A stretch of 64,000 nucleotides of DNA from Lautropia mirabilis (GTDB lineage Bacteria; Pseudomonadota; Gammaproteobacteria; Burkholderiales; Burkholderiaceae_E): positions 2,056,001 to 2,120,000 of the forward strand of contig NZ_LR134378.1 of NCBI RefSeq assembly GCF_900637555.1, given 5' to 3'. This document shows, piece by piece, positions 1 through 9,745 of this stretch. A program made the position numbers and the translations under genes. Within the stretch, counting starts at the first letter, position 1. Every line of letters begins with the position of its first letter. The notes below the pieces were generated by a model. That model saw only the letters and a list, made by a program, of their open reading frames with translations. It was not told the origin of the DNA and did not search any database.

Positions 1-521
1 AGCTGGCGGCGCTCCAGCAGTGCCGTCATCGCGGTGATGTCCTCGCGGGCGGCCTGAGCGCACTGGGCAGGCGTGCGCACGCTGTGGCCGATTTCCAGGC
101 CAATGTCCCAGCAGGCGCCGATGAAGCGCTCGATGTGGGCGATGGTGTCGTCGGACAGGGCAGGGGCGGGAGAAGCCGTCGTTGCGTCTGCCGGGGCGCT
201 GGCGGACGGAGTGTCGTGTGCGCCCACCGATGGACTGTTGGCCGGAGAGGCCTGGGGTACCGGAGGGACAGTGTTCGCCGACGTTGCTGCTGCATTGCGA
301 GCCTGTTCGGGCTCCGGCGCCAGCAGCAGCAGGTCCACGTCGGAAGCGGGTTGAAGTTCGCCGCGGCCATAGCCCCCAACGGCGAACAGCGCCCAGTCGG
401 GCGGCATGTCAGCCAGCTTCCAGAGCTTCTTCAGCAGGTGGTCGGTGTCACGGGCCAGTCCGTGCATCAGCAGCCCGATGCGCTGGTCGGCGCGGAAGCG
501 CTCGATGCGCGCGGTGCGCAT
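1..521 (-). CDS. glnD: Bifunctional uridylyltransferase/uridylyl-removing enzyme GlnD (N-terminal part, cut by window edge)
   Basis: Reading leftward, the frame contains VGGYGRGEL followed by a SDVDLLLL stretch, the nucleotidyltransferase active-site signature of GlnD, which uridylylates and deuridylylates PII proteins in response to glutamine. Only the first part of the gene is present. The ATG at 521 is the first in-frame ATG, but conserved-looking residues (ALRDERERMR) continue upstream to about 566, so the true start may lie further out; an in-frame GTG at 638 would overlap map by 76 bp. After the active-site motif there is an Ala/Ser/Pro-rich insertion of about 50 residues before the conserved helical part resumes (DDTIAHIERF). 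The gene follows map on the same strand, a common betaproteobacterial order. Confidence 0.88.
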   Translation of the reverse strand, partial: MRTARIERFRADQRIGLLMHGLARDTDHLLKKLWKLADMPPDWALFAVGGYGRGELQPASDVDLLLLAPEPEQARNAAATSANTVPPVPQASPANSPSVGAHDTPSASAPADATTASPAPALSDDTIAHIERFIGACWDIGLEIGHSVRTPAQCAQAAREDITAMTALLERRQ

Positions 522-562
522 CCGTTCGCGCTCATCGCGCAGGGCGGCGATGTCGTCGGGCG

Positions 563-1363
563 TCAGGCCGGCAGTTCGGGTTTCGGCGGCGTGCCCGCCG
601 ACACGGTCAGCACTTCGTAGCCGGTTGGTGTCACGCACAGCATGTGCTCCCATTGTGCCGACAGGCTGTGGTCCTTGGTGACGACGGTCCAGCCATCGGC
701 CAGTTGGCGAATCTCGCGGCGTCCGGCGTTCAGCATCGGCTCGATGGTGAAGATCATGCCGGGCTCCAGCTTGGGACCGGTGCCGGGGCGCCCGTAGTGC
801 AGCACCTGGGGATCTTCATGGAAGTTGCGGCCGATGCCGTGGCCGCAGAACTCGCGCACGATGGAAAAGCCCTGTTTCTCGGCATAGGTCTGGATGACGT
901 GGCCGATGTCGCCCAGGCGTGCGCCGGGCCGCACCTGCTCGATGCCCAGCCACAGGCACTGCCAGGTGACGTCCACCAGACGCTTGGCCAGCACCGAGGG
1001 CTGGCCGATCATGAACATGCGGCTGGTGTCGCCGTGGAAGCCGTCCTTGATGACCGTGACATCAATGTTGAGGATGTCGCCGTTCTTGAGCTTGCGCTCC
1101 CCGGGGATGCCGTGGCAGATCTGGTGGTTGATCGACGTGCAGATCGACTTGGGGTAGGGCGAATGGCCGGGAGGGGCGTAATTGAGCGGCGCGGGGATCG
1201 TGCCCTGCACGTCGGTCATGTAGGCGTGGCAGAGACGGTCCAGCTCCTCGGTGGTGGTGCCCGCCACCACGAAGGGGGTGATGTAGTCCAGAAGCTCGGC
1301 CGCCAGTCGGCCGGCAACACGCATTTTCTCGATTTCTTCCGGGGTCTTGATTCTGATGGACAT
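563..1363 (-). CDS. map: Methionine aminopeptidase, type I
   Basis: A 266-residue cytosolic metalloprotease that removes the initiator methionine from new proteins. The five metal ligands of the pita-bread fold are all visible: D101 (ILNIDVT), D112 (HGDTSRMF), H175 (CGHGIGRNFHEDP), E208 (FTIEPM) and E239 (QWEHML). Length matches the type I family (about 264). I start at MSIRIKTPEE because family proteins begin there; the open frame extends upstream without similarity. No clear Shine-Dalgarno precedes it. The gene is divergent from rpsB, as in many Proteobacteria, and is followed on the same strand by glnD. Confidence 0.97.
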   Translation of the reverse strand: MSIRIKTPEEIEKMRVAGRLAAELLDYITPFVVAGTTTEELDRLCHAYMTDVQGTIPAPLNYAPPGHSPYPKSICTSINHQICHGIPGERKLKNGDILNIDVTVIKDGFHGDTSRMFMIGQPSVLAKRLVDVTWQCLWLGIEQVRPGARLGDIGHVIQTYAEKQGFSIVREFCGHGIGRNFHEDPQVLHYGRPGTGPKLEPGMIFTIEPMLNAGRREIRQLADGWTVVTKDHSLSAQWEHMLCVTPTGYEVLTVSAGTPPKPELPA

Positions 1364-1795
1364 GGTGGGGAGCAAGGCGGGATCAGGACTGCATGTTAAC
1401 TGATTCGCCGTCGCAGGGCCGGCCGGCCCGGACCATGGGGGCTGCCGGCACGAGAAGTCCGGCTGGCCTCCTGTCTGGTTCTGCGTTGCAATCTGCAGCA
1501 TCCTGATGTCATCTCCCGTCAGATGGCATCGGCACGCGGGCGCATTGGATGCTAGAATCACGGGCGCTGCCGGGCGCGGTCTCCCTTCCAGGTGGGGCCG
1601 GGCACCGGCGGCTTTCAGAAGGCCCCGGGTCGATGCGACTTCCGGCCGCCGCCGCATCCCGCGGCGCAGCGGCCCCTGCCGCGGAACAAGGGTGCCCGTC
1701 CTGTCGGCCACACATCATTCAAGAGCTGCCGGGTGCGGGTTGGTTCCGTGCTGGTCCCGGGGTATTGTCAACCCTGTATCGGAGTTTTTCCCTTC
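1364..1795. other. Divergent map/rpsB intergenic region, no gene
   Basis: About 430 bp separate map (leftward) from rpsB (rightward). Open frames here are only upstream extensions of the two genes with no family similarity. It should carry the promoters of both genes and the rpsB leader, where ribosomal protein S2 feeds back on its own mRNA in some bacteria. I do not recognise a specific RNA structure. Confidence 0.6.
1530..1558 (+). promoter_or_regulatory. Candidate rpsB operon promoter
   Basis: TAGAAT at 1553-1558 matches the sigma-70 -10 box at four of six positions and sits in the context GGATGCTAGAATCACGGGC. The expected -35 position (1530-1535) is poor. Transcription from here would give an rpsB leader of about 230 nt. 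Weak evidence only. Confidence 0.3.
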
Positions 1796-2548
1796 ATGTC
1801 AGTCACCATCCGCCAGATGCTCGAAGCCGGTGTCCACTTCGGACACCAGACCCGGTTCTGGAACCCGCGCATGGCCCCCTACATCTTCGGCCATCGCAAC
1901 AAGATTCACATCATCAACCTGGAAAAGACCCTGGTCAAATACCAGGAAGCCACCCGCTACCTGCGTCAGCTGGCAGCCAATGGCGGCACCATCCTGTTCG
2001 TGGGCACCAAGCGTCAGTCGCGCGAGATCATCGCCGAAGAAGCTGCACGCGCCGGCATGCCCTACGTCGACGAGCGTTGGCTGGGCGGCATGCTCACCAA
2101 CTTCAAGACGGTCAAGGGCTCCATCAAGCGCCTGAAGGACATGGAACAGGCCGTGGAAGACGGCGCCCTGGACCAGATGACCAAGAAGGAAGCGCTGCTC
2201 TTCACCCGTGAACTGGCCAAGCTGACCTCCAGCCTGGGCGGCATCAAGGACCTGAACGGCCTGCCGGACGCGCTGTTCATCGTTGACGTCGGCTATCACA
2301 AGATCGCCGTCACCGAGGCCCGCAAGCTGGGCGTGCCCATCGTCGGCGTGGTCGACACCAACCACTCGCCCGAAGGCATCGACTACGTCATCCCGGGTAA
2401 CGATGACTCGGGTCGTGCCGTGCGCCTGTACGCCCGTGGCGTGGCCGACGCCATCCTGGAAGGCAAGGCTGCCCGCCTGCAGGAAACCGTCAAAGCTGCC
2501 ACCGAGGAAGACGAGTTCGTCGAGGTCGGCACCGAGGAAGAGGCCTGA
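1796..2548 (+). CDS. rpsB: 30S ribosomal protein S2
   Basis: A 250-residue protein of the small ribosomal subunit. It starts [12 protein letters not shown] and contains the hallmark S2 segments [39 protein letters not shown] and [13 protein letters not shown]; length fits the family. The start is preceded by GGAG at 1781-1784. The C-terminus is acidic, as usual. It heads a run with tsf, pyrH and frr, the classical translation and nucleotide cluster. Confidence 0.99.
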   Translation: MSVTIRQMLEAGVHFGHQTRFWNPRMAPYIFGHRNKIHIINLEKTLVKYQEATRYLRQLAANGGTILFVGTKRQSREIIAEEAARAGMPYVDERWLGGMLTNFKTVKGSIKRLKDMEQAVEDGALDQMTKKEALLFTRELAKLTSSLGGIKDLNGLPDALFIVDVGYHKIAVTEARKLGVPIVGVVDTNHSPEGIDYVIPGNDDSGRAVRLYARGVADAILEGKAARLQETVKAATEEDEFVEVGTEEEA

Positions 2549-2554
2549 TCGGCC

Positions 2555-2591
2555 ACGACCGGCCGTCTGGGCACGGACCCGGGCCGGTCGT
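2555..2591 (+). terminator. Intercistronic hairpin between rpsB and tsf
   Basis: Perfect 10-bp inverted repeat ACGACCGGCC (2555-2564) / GGCCGGTCGT (2582-2591) with a 17-nt loop, just after the rpsB stop. There is no T tract, so a full intrinsic terminator is unlikely. Attenuation or processing between rpsB and tsf, as known in E. coli, is the likely role. Confidence 0.45.
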
Positions 2592-2668
2592 CAAGGACAG
2601 CCGGTGTCGCCTTGAGCGTCCCGGCTGTCGTGCCATTTGAATTCAAGAACAGGAATAGAGAGAAAGAC

Positions 2669-3556
2669 ATGGCGGAAATCACCGCAAGCATGGTCAAGAC
2701 GCTGCGCGAGAAGACCGACGCACCGATGATGGAGTGCAAGAAGGCACTCACCGAGGCCAACGGCGACATGGAGCGCGCCGAGGAAATCCTGCGCGTCAAG
2801 CTCGGCAGCAAGGCCAGCAAGGCTGCCTCCCGCATCACCGCCGAAGGTGTGGTGGCCGTGCAGATCTCGGCCGACGGCAAGACCGGTGCCATCGTCGAGA
2901 TGAACTGCGAAACCGACTTCGTGGCCAAGAACGAGGACTTCCTTGCCCTGGCCGCCGGTATCGCCCAGCTGGTGCTGGACAAGGCGCCGGCCGACGTGGC
3001 CGCCGTCTCGGCACTGCCCATGGCTGATGGCCGCACCGTCGAGGAAACCCGTGCCGCGCTGGTCGGCAAGATCGGCGAGAACATGAGCGTCCGTCGCTTC
3101 GTGCGCACCGCTGCCAAGGGCAAGCTCGCCAGCTACATCCACGGCGGCGCCCGCATCGGCGTGCTGATCGACCTGGAAGGCGGCGACGAGGCCCTGGCCC
3201 GCGACCTGGCCATGCACATCGCGGCCACCAAGCCCATCGCGCTCTCCAAGGAGCAGGTGCCGGCCGAGGTCATCGCCAAGGAGCGTTCCATCGCCGAGCA
3301 GAAGGCCGCCGAATCCGGCAAGCCTGCCGAGATCGCTGCCAAGATGGTCGAGGGCGCCGTGCAGAAGTACCTGAAGGAAGTGACCCTGCTGGGCCAGCCC
3401 TTCGTCAAGGATGACAAGACCACCGTCGAGCAGCTGCTGAAGAACCGCCAGGCCAAGGTGGATTCCTTCACGCTGTACGTGGTGGGCGAAGGCATCGAGA
3501 AGAAACAGGACGACTTCGCTGCTGAAGTGGCCGCCCAGGTGGCAGCTGCCCGCTGA
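2669..3556 (+). CDS. tsf: Translation elongation factor Ts
   Basis: A 295-residue guanine-nucleotide exchange factor for EF-Tu. The N-terminal UBA-like region reads [20 protein letters not shown] followed by MECKKAL, and the core contains [16 protein letters not shown], the classical EF-Ts signature. The start is the ATG at 2669, as in all family members; the frame is open for 19 further codons upstream but those do not match the family. It lies 120 bp after rpsB. Confidence 0.99.
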   Translation: MAEITASMVKTLREKTDAPMMECKKALTEANGDMERAEEILRVKLGSKASKAASRITAEGVVAVQISADGKTGAIVEMNCETDFVAKNEDFLALAAGIAQLVLDKAPADVAAVSALPMADGRTVEETRAALVGKIGENMSVRRFVRTAAKGKLASYIHGGARIGVLIDLEGGDEALARDLAMHIAATKPIALSKEQVPAEVIAKERSIAEQKAAESGKPAEIAAKMVEGAVQKYLKEVTLLGQPFVKDDKTTVEQLLKNRQAKVDSFTLYVVGEGIEKKQDDFAAEVAAQVAAAR

Positions 3557-3586
3557 TCTCGTCCAACGCACCCGGAGCACACCCCC

Positions 3587-4342
3587 ATGACTGATTCCGC
3601 ATCGACTTCCGGCGCCCAGGGCGCCGGCACGAAGGCTGCCTACCGCCGCGTCCTGCTCAAGCTATCCGGCGAGGCCCTGATGGGTAGCGACAGCTACGGC
3701 ATCAACCGCCAGACCATCGAGCAGATGTGTCAGCAGGTCGCCGAGGTCAATCGGCTCGGCGTCGAGCTGGCTGTCGTCATCGGCGGCGGCAACATCTTTC
3801 GTGGGGTGTCTTCGGGCGCAGCCGGCATGGACCGCGCCACGGCCGACTACATGGGCATGCTCGCCACGGTCATGAACGCGCTGGCCCTGCAGGATGCCCT
3901 GCGCCAGACCGGCGTCGAGGCTCGCGTGCAGTCGGCGCTCAACATCGAGCAGATCGTCGAGCCCTACATCCGGCCCAAGGCGCTGCGCTACCTGGAAGAG
4001 GGCAAGGTCGTCATCTTCGCGGCCGGCACCGGCAACCCCTTCTTCACCACTGACACGGCCGCCGCGCTGCGGGGTGCCGAGATCAACGCCGAGCTGATCC
4101 TCAAGGCCACCAAGGTCGATGGTGTCTACACTGCCGACCCGGTCAAGGATCCGTCCGCGACCCGCTACCGCGAGATCACCTTCGACGAGGCCATCATGCG
4201 CAACCTGAAGGTGATGGACGCCGCCGCCTTCGCGCTGTGCCGTGACCAGAAGCTGCCCCTGAAGGTCTTCTCGATCTTCAAGACCGGCGCACTGACCCGT
4301 GTGGTGTGCGGCGAGGACGAAGGCACGCTGGTCCACGTCTGA
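3587..4342 (+). CDS. pyrH: UMP kinase
   Basis: A 251-residue amino-acid-kinase-fold enzyme that phosphorylates UMP to UDP with ATP. After a short Ser/Thr/Gly-rich N-terminal extension come the ATP-site motif [11 protein letters not shown], the Gly-rich [27 protein letters not shown] and the nucleotide-binding segment [16 protein letters not shown]. It is slightly longer than E. coli PyrH because of the N-terminal extension of about 14 residues. It lies 30 bp after tsf and is almost certainly co-transcribed. Confidence 0.99.
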   Translation: MTDSASTSGAQGAGTKAAYRRVLLKLSGEALMGSDSYGINRQTIEQMCQQVAEVNRLGVELAVVIGGGNIFRGVSSGAAGMDRATADYMGMLATVMNALALQDALRQTGVEARVQSALNIEQIVEPYIRPKALRYLEEGKVVIFAAGTGNPFFTTDTAAALRGAEINAELILKATKVDGVYTADPVKDPSATRYREITFDEAIMRNLKVMDAAAFALCRDQKLPLKVFSIFKTGALTRVVCGEDEGTLVHV

Positions 4343-4417
4343 CCCGGTTCGCGCCCAAGCCCCTGGCCGGGCTCCTGCCCGGCCTTTCCGACCGACACGC
4401 CAGAAACGCACGCACCC

Positions 4418-4981
4418 ATGCCCACACCCGCCGAAATCAAGAAATCCGCTGAACAGAAGATGCAGAAGGGCATCGAGTCCTTCCGCAACGCACTTTCCAA
4501 GATCCGTACCGGCCGTCCGCACCCGGGCGTGCTGGATCACATCCACGTCGACTACTACGGCACCTCCACGCCCATCAACCAGGTGGCCAACATCTCGCTG
4601 GCTGACGCCCGTACGCTGCTGGTCAACGTCTGGGAGAAGTCCATGGCCGTCGTCGTCGAGAAGGCCATCCGCGACTCTGACCTGGGCGTCAACCCGCAGT
4701 CGATGGGCACCGCCATCCGCGTGCCGATGCCGCCGCTCTCCGAGGAGCGCCGCCGCGAGATCGTCAAGGTCACCAAGCACGAGGGCGAGGCTGCCAAGGT
4801 GGTCATCCGTGGCGTGCGCCGCGAGGCCAATGACGAACTGAAAGCTGCTGCCAAGGCCAAGGAGATCTCCGAGGACGACGAGCGCCGGGGTCAGGAAGAC
4901 ATCCAGAAGACCACCGACCGCTTCATTGCCGAGATCGACAAGCTGCTGGCCGCCAAGGAACAGGAGATCATGACGGTCTGA
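4418..4981 (+). CDS. frr: Ribosome recycling factor
   Basis: A 187-residue tRNA-mimic protein that, with EF-G, splits post-termination ribosomes. The sequence shows the RRF fold pattern: an N-terminal helix with [20 protein letters not shown], the beta domain around [17 protein letters not shown], the [15 protein letters not shown] segment and a long C-terminal helix ending in [10 protein letters not shown]. Length equals the family norm. Fourth gene of the translation cluster. Confidence 0.99.
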   Translation: MPTPAEIKKSAEQKMQKGIESFRNALSKIRTGRPHPGVLDHIHVDYYGTSTPINQVANISLADARTLLVNVWEKSMAVVVEKAIRDSDLGVNPQSMGTAIRVPMPPLSEERRREIVKVTKHEGEAAKVVIRGVRREANDELKAAAKAKEISEDDERRGQEDIQKTTDRFIAEIDKLLAAKEQEIMTV

Positions 4982-5026
4982 TCCGTCGTCACCTTCGTTT
5001 CTTTCCCCGGACCCCATCCTGCCATC

Positions 5027-5797
5027 ATGAGCTTCACCAGTTCGACGCAGTCCGTTCCTGTCGCCGGTTCCGTGCCGCGCCATATCGCCGTCATCCTTGA
5101 CGGCAACGGGCGCTGGGCCACCCGTCGGCACCTGCCCCGCGCCGCCGGCCACCGCAAGGGGGTCGAGGCCGTGCGCACCACGGTCGAGGGCTGTGCCCGG
5201 CGCGGTGTCGAATTCCTGACGCTCTTTGCCTTCAGTTCCGAGAACTGGCGTCGCCCCGCCGACGAGGTGTCGCTGCTGATGCGGCTCTTCCTGTCGGCGC
5301 TGCAGCGTGAAGTGGCGCTGCTGGATCGCAACGGCATCCGTCTGCGGATCGTCGGCGATCTGGCGCGCTTCGAGCCCCGCCTGCAGAAGATGATCGCCGA
5401 TGCGGAGGCACGCACGGCGCAGAACACCCGGATGACGCTGACCATCGCCGCCAACTATGGCGGCCGCTGGGACATCCTGCAGGCCGGCAACGCGCTGCTG
5501 CGCGAAAGGGCGGCCAAGGGAGTGCCCGCCGATCAGCCCGTCACCGAGGCTGAACTGGCCAGCCACCTGTCACTGGCCTATGCACCCGAGCCGGATCTCT
5601 TCATCCGCACCGGGGGCGAGCAGCGCATCAGCAACTTCCTGCTCTGGCAGCTCGCTTACACCGAGCTGTACTTCTGCGAGTGCTTCTGGCCCGAGTTCAA
5701 CGACGAGCGCCTGCAGGAAGCCATCCAGTGGTATGGCCAGCGCGAGCGTCGTTTCGGACGGACCAGCGTTCAGACCCGGCAGGACGCGGCACGGTGA
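5027..5797 (+). CDS. uppS: Undecaprenyl diphosphate synthase (cis-prenyltransferase)
   Basis: A 256-residue enzyme that condenses isopentenyl diphosphate onto farnesyl diphosphate in cis to make the C55 carrier for peptidoglycan and O-antigen. The catalytic Asp is D25 in [13 protein letters not shown]; the family more often has MDGNGRWA. Further motifs are [26 protein letters not shown] and [15 protein letters not shown]. It opens the lipid-precursor part of the operon, followed by cdsA and dxr. Confidence 0.98.
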   Translation: MSFTSSTQSVPVAGSVPRHIAVILDGNGRWATRRHLPRAAGHRKGVEAVRTTVEGCARRGVEFLTLFAFSSENWRRPADEVSLLMRLFLSALQREVALLDRNGIRLRIVGDLARFEPRLQKMIADAEARTAQNTRMTLTIAANYGGRWDILQAGNALLRERAAKGVPADQPVTEAELASHLSLAYAPEPDLFIRTGGEQRISNFLLWQLAYTELYFCECFWPEFNDERLQEAIQWYGQRERRFGRTSVQTRQDAAR

Positions 5798-5840
5798 TCC
5801 GTCGCCACTCCCTTTCATTCTTCGCAGGAGGCGCCTTGTC

Positions 5841-6674
5841 ATGCTGAAACAGCGCGTCATCACCGCTCTTATCCTGCTGGCCGTCATCATTGGCGTGCTG
5901 GCACTGGGTGGCACCACGGCTTGGGGGGTGCTGATGCTGCCCGTCATGGCGCTGGCCATCCATGAATGGACCCGTCTGCTGGGACGTCAGGCCTCGCCTG
6001 CACTGCCCATTTCGCTGGCTGTTGCCATCGCCTATGGCGCCTGGCGCAGCGATGCCACTCCCGCCCCGGAATGGCTGGTGCCGGTGCTGGGCATCGGCGT
6101 GCTGGCCTGGATCTTCGTGGCTTTTCGCTCGGTGTTCCGGGTGAGGCCGTCCTGCAGTTCTCCCTGGCTGGCCGCCTTCAGCATGCTGTTGCTGTGGGTG
6201 TCGCTCTTCGAGCTGCGCAACCTGGGGGCCGGCGTGCTGATTTCCGCCATGGCCATCGTCTGGCTGGCCGACATCGGCGCCTATTTCAGTGGTCGTGCCT
6301 TCGGGCGGCGCAAGCTGGCACCGCGCGTCTCGCCGGGCAAGACCTGGGAGGGCGTGGCCGGTGGTGCCGTGCTGTGTATCGGGACGGCACTGGTCGTGGC
6401 CCGAGCCGGGGCAGGGGCCGCCGAGGGCAGCCTGCCGCTGTTTTCCACCGTCGTTGCCCAGCACCTGGGGCTGATCGGCATGGCGATCGTGCTGATGCTG
6501 CTGGTGCTGCTGTCGGTCATGGGGGACCTGTACGAGAGCCTGCTCAAGCGCCATGCCGGTGTCAAGGACAGCGGCACGTGCCTGCCGGGCCATGGGGGCA
6601 TGTTCGACCGCATCGATGCGCTCGTGCCCACCATGCCGCTGTGCCTGCTCATCTGGCTGCTGATGGTGCATTGA
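5841..6674 (+). CDS. cdsA: Phosphatidate cytidylyltransferase (CDP-diacylglycerol synthase)
   Basis: A 277-residue integral inner-membrane enzyme making CDP-diacylglycerol from phosphatidic acid and CTP. It has about seven or eight hydrophobic segments and the complete CDS signature near the C-terminus (residues about 230-255: SLLKRHAGVKDSG then PGHGGMFDRIDAL). I start at ATG 5841, preceded by AGGAG at 5826-5830; the open frame upstream overlaps uppS in another frame and is not coding. Sits between uppS and dxr. Confidence 0.97.
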   Translation: MLKQRVITALILLAVIIGVLALGGTTAWGVLMLPVMALAIHEWTRLLGRQASPALPISLAVAIAYGAWRSDATPAPEWLVPVLGIGVLAWIFVAFRSVFRVRPSCSSPWLAAFSMLLLWVSLFELRNLGAGVLISAMAIVWLADIGAYFSGRAFGRRKLAPRVSPGKTWEGVAGGAVLCIGTALVVARAGAGAAEGSLPLFSTVVAQHLGLIGMAIVLMLLVLLSVMGDLYESLLKRHAGVKDSGTCLPGHGGMFDRIDALVPTMPLCLLIWLLMVH

Positions 6675-6767
6675 ACGTCCATCAGCGCAACGAGAGGCCG
6701 GACGTCGTCGGCCCGCCCGCCCAGTCCCTGCCTGGCGGCCGTTCCCTGCCTCAATCCAACCATACAC

Positions 6768-7943
6768 ATGAAGACCATCTCCGTTCTGGGCGCCACCGGT
6801 TCCATTGGTGACAGCACGCTCGATGTCGTGGCCCGCCACCCCGACCGTTATCGGGTGCACGCGCTGTCGGCTCATCGCAATGTCGACAAGCTGCTGACGC
6901 TGGCTGTGCGGCACCGACCCGAGGTGCTGGCTGTGTCGGATGCCCAGGCTGCCGCCGGATTCGAGGCCCGGCTGCGTGCGGCTGGTGTCACGGCCCGGCT
7001 GGCCGTCGGCCCCGACGAGCTGGTCGAGGTGGCCGGCACGCCGGGCATCGATGCGGTCATGGCCGCCATCGTCGGGGCGGCGGGCCTGGCGCCCACGCTG
7101 GCGGCGGCGCGCGGCGCACGCTCGGTGCTGCTGGCCAACAAGGAATCCATCGTCATGGCTGGCGCACTTTTTGGCGCCGCCTGCCGCCAGTCCGGTGTCA
7201 CGCTGCTGCCGGTCGATAGCGAGCACAATGCCATCTTCCAGTGCCTGCCGGATCGCGCTACTGGCGTGGACTCCCGCCGTGCCGTCCGACGCCTGATCCT
7301 TACCGCCTCGGGCGGGCCGTTCCGGACCTGGACGCCGGAGAGAATTGCCGCCGCCACGCCCGAGCAGGCCTGCAAGCATCCCAAGTGGTCGATGGGCCGC
7401 AAGATCTCGGTCGACTCGGCCACGCTCATGAACAAGGGGCTGGAGCTGATCGAGGCCCAGTTCCTCTTCGACATGCCGTCCGAGCAGCTGGATGTGATCA
7501 TCCATCCGCAGAGCATCATCCATTCCATGGTGGAATATGTCGACGGCTCGGTATTGGCGCAGCTGGGTAATCCCGACATGCGGGTTCCCATTGCCCATGC
7601 GCTGGCCTATCCCGAACGCTTCGACAGTGGCGTCAGCTCCCTGGATCTGGTGGCGGCCGGCACGCTGCAGTTCGAGGAGCCCGACGAGACGCGCTTCCCG
7701 TGCCTGCGCCTGGCCCGTGAGGCCATGCGGGCCGGCGGCGGTGCTCCCTGCGTGCTCAACGCGGCCAACGAGGTGAGCGTGCAGAACTTCCTCGACGGCC
7801 GCGTGGGTTTTGCCGATATTGCCCGGATCAACGAGGCCGTGCTGACGGCGCTGGGCAACCCCGCGGCGCCCGACTCGCTGGCCGATACCCTGGCACTGGA
7901 CGCCACCGCACGCCTGCTGGCCGAGCAGCAGATCGCCGCCTGA
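6768..7943 (+). CDS. dxr: 1-deoxy-D-xylulose 5-phosphate reductoisomerase
   Basis: A 391-residue NADPH-dependent enzyme that makes 2-C-methyl-D-erythritol 4-phosphate, the first committed step of the MEP isoprenoid pathway. Visible motifs are the NADPH-binding [15 protein letters not shown] at the N-terminus, [26 protein letters not shown] with the metal-binding Asp and Glu, and the substrate-binding [15 protein letters not shown]. Length and order are typical. It feeds precursors to the uppS product of the same operon. Confidence 0.99.
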   Translation: MKTISVLGATGSIGDSTLDVVARHPDRYRVHALSAHRNVDKLLTLAVRHRPEVLAVSDAQAAAGFEARLRAAGVTARLAVGPDELVEVAGTPGIDAVMAAIVGAAGLAPTLAAARGARSVLLANKESIVMAGALFGAACRQSGVTLLPVDSEHNAIFQCLPDRATGVDSRRAVRRLILTASGGPFRTWTPERIAAATPEQACKHPKWSMGRKISVDSATLMNKGLELIEAQFLFDMPSEQLDVIIHPQSIIHSMVEYVDGSVLAQLGNPDMRVPIAHALAYPERFDSGVSSLDLVAAGTLQFEEPDETRFPCLRLAREAMRAGGGAPCVLNAANEVSVQNFLDGRVGFADIARINEAVLTALGNPAAPDSLADTLALDATARLLAEQQIAA

Positions 7944-8252
7944 GCGCTTTCGTTGCCTTGGGGCTATCACCGCCTGGGCTTTTTGACGGGCAACCGGGCG
8001 ATGGCGCGACCGAGTGGCTGAGCAGCGGGGCGGCTGAGCAAGCCGATCGGCCCGGAAAGCCTGGGTGTCCCGGGGGGGCATCCGTCGCCGGGCCCGGCTC
8101 GGGCTGGCCTGCAAGGGCGGCTGCCGGTCGGTCCGGACCATCCGGTCAGGCGGCGTGCCTTGTGCTTTGCGGCATGATGCCCTATCTGTCAGGGGTGGGG
8201 ACGTTCGGCCCCCATCCCTTCAATACCCCGAATTCCGCCGGAGTCTGCGCCG
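7944..8252 (+). other. dxr-rseP intergenic region, no convincing gene
   Basis: A 309-bp gap inside the envelope operon. An open frame crosses it in the + direction but runs out of frame into rseP and shows no family features. I see no clear hairpin or promoter. It may house a promoter that lets rseP-bamA-skp be induced separately under envelope stress. Confidence 0.5.
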
Positions 8253-9611
8253 ATGACCACCCTGATTGCCTTTCTCTTTGCCTTGGGCGTGCTGGTGTTC
8301 GTGCACGAGCTGGGTCACTACCTGGTGGCCCGCTGGTGTGGCGTCAAGATCCTGCGCTTCTCCATCGGCTTCGGCAAGCCGCTGCTGACCTGGAAAGTTG
8401 GCAAGGATCAGACCGAATGGAGCCTGTCGCCCATTCCGCTGGGCGGCTACGTGCGCATGCTCGATGAAGAAGAGGGGGGAGAGATCGACCCGGCCGAGGT
8501 GCATCGCGCCTTCAACCGGCTGCCGCTGCTCAAGCGCTCGGCCGTCGTCATCGCCGGTCCGGCTGCCAACTTCCTTCTGGCCATCGTGCTGTATGCGGTG
8601 CTGGGCATGGCCGGCCTGCAGGAGCCCGCGCCGGTGCTGGCCACCCCGCCTGCTGGCACGGCCGCGGCATCTGCCGGCATCCAGGAGGGTGAACGGGTCC
8701 TGACGGTCGATGGCCATGCCGTCCAGTCCTTCAGTGAGATGCGCCTGAAGATGATCGATCCGATCGTCGAGCGTCGCCCGATCGTGCTGGAGGTGGAGGG
8801 GCCTGATGGCCGTCACCATCGCAGCATCCCCACCAGCGGCCTACCGGCCGGCGAACTGGAGCGTGATTTCACCCGCACGCTGGGCGTGGATCTGAAGGCT
8901 GGTCTGGTGCAGGTGGCCTCGGTGGAAGAGGGCAGCGCCGCGGCCCGCGCCGGTCTGCAGCTGGGTGACCAGGTGCTGCGCGTGAATGGCCAGCCCATCT
9001 CGCGCGCCCAGCAGCTCATCCAGCAGGTGCAGGCTTCGGATGACACCAGGCCGCTGCAGCTGCTGGTACGCCGTGGCAACGGCGAGATCACCGTACCGGT
9101 CACGCCGCAGCTCGTCTACGAGCAGGACGCTCAGGACGCTGGCGCACCGCCGCTGCGCAAGGGGCGTATCGGTGCCGGTCTGGTGCAGCAGTTCGAAATG
9201 GTGACGGTGGATCTGGGGCCGATCGAGGCGCTGGGCTACGGGGCCACGAAGACCTGGGAGATGTCGGTCTTCTCGCTGCGGATGCTGGGCAAGATGGTGG
9301 TGGGCAGCCTGTCCTGGAAAAACCTTTCCGGTCCTGTGGCCATTGCCGACTATGCCGGGCAGTCCGCTGCCATCGGCTGGTTTGCCTATGTGGGCTTCAT
9401 GGCCCTGATCAGCGTGAGCCTGGGTGTGCTGAATCTGCTGCCGGTGCCCGTGCTCGATGGCGGGCGTTTGGTATATTACGCGCTCGAAGCGCTCAAAGGC
9501 AGCCCGTTTTCCGAGCGTTTCCGGCAGGTCACCATGCAGGTGGGCCTTGTCATGGTGGTCGGCCTGATGATCGTCGCACTCTTCAACGATCTCTCCCGCC
9601 TGTTCGGGTGA
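8253..9611 (+). CDS. rseP: Site-2 metalloprotease RseP (sigma-E pathway)
   Basis: A 452-residue inner-membrane zinc protease that performs the second cut of the anti-sigma-E factor RseA and clears signal-peptide remnants. The zinc site HELGH is at residues 18-22 and the third ligand lies in NLLPVPVLDGGR near residue 400. Two PDZ domains lie between (the second contains GSAAARAGLQLGDQVLRVNG). Length equals E. coli RseP (450). Its position directly before bamA is conserved across beta- and gammaproteobacteria. Confidence 0.98.
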   Translation: MTTLIAFLFALGVLVFVHELGHYLVARWCGVKILRFSIGFGKPLLTWKVGKDQTEWSLSPIPLGGYVRMLDEEEGGEIDPAEVHRAFNRLPLLKRSAVVIAGPAANFLLAIVLYAVLGMAGLQEPAPVLATPPAGTAAASAGIQEGERVLTVDGHAVQSFSEMRLKMIDPIVERRPIVLEVEGPDGRHHRSIPTSGLPAGELERDFTRTLGVDLKAGLVQVASVEEGSAAARAGLQLGDQVLRVNGQPISRAQQLIQQVQASDDTRPLQLLVRRGNGEITVPVTPQLVYEQDAQDAGAPPLRKGRIGAGLVQQFEMVTVDLGPIEALGYGATKTWEMSVFSLRMLGKMVVGSLSWKNLSGPVAIADYAGQSAAIGWFAYVGFMALISVSLGVLNLLPVPVLDGGRLVYYALEALKGSPFSERFRQVTMQVGLVMVVGLMIVALFNDLSRLFG

Positions 9612-9745
9612 CGCGCCGGCCACAGTCATTTCCACAGAATCTCTGACTGCGCGATAGACGATTCCGGCTGCCTTGGTCTCGCGCCGAGGAACCGGGTATC
9701 AAACACGCGATTTTCCCCCCTTGGGCCAGCCACGGTGCCGCCGTC

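Noticed and set aside
182-1399. 405-codon plus-strand open frame across glnD and map
   Set aside because: Antisense to both genes; metal ligands and active-site motifs are on the other strand.
3662-5566. 634-codon open frame on the minus strand across pyrH, frr and uppS
   Set aside because: It is antisense to three highly conserved genes. Its His/Gly/Asp/Leu-rich composition is what the complement of GC-rich codons gives. No family features.
5697-8141. 814-codon minus-strand open frame over cdsA and dxr
   Set aside because: Antisense shadow of two conserved genes; composition dominated by Gln, Arg, His and Gly with no domain pattern.
7958-8467. 169-codon frame in the dxr-rseP gap
   Set aside because: It runs into rseP in a different frame and has no recognisable features or ribosome-binding site.
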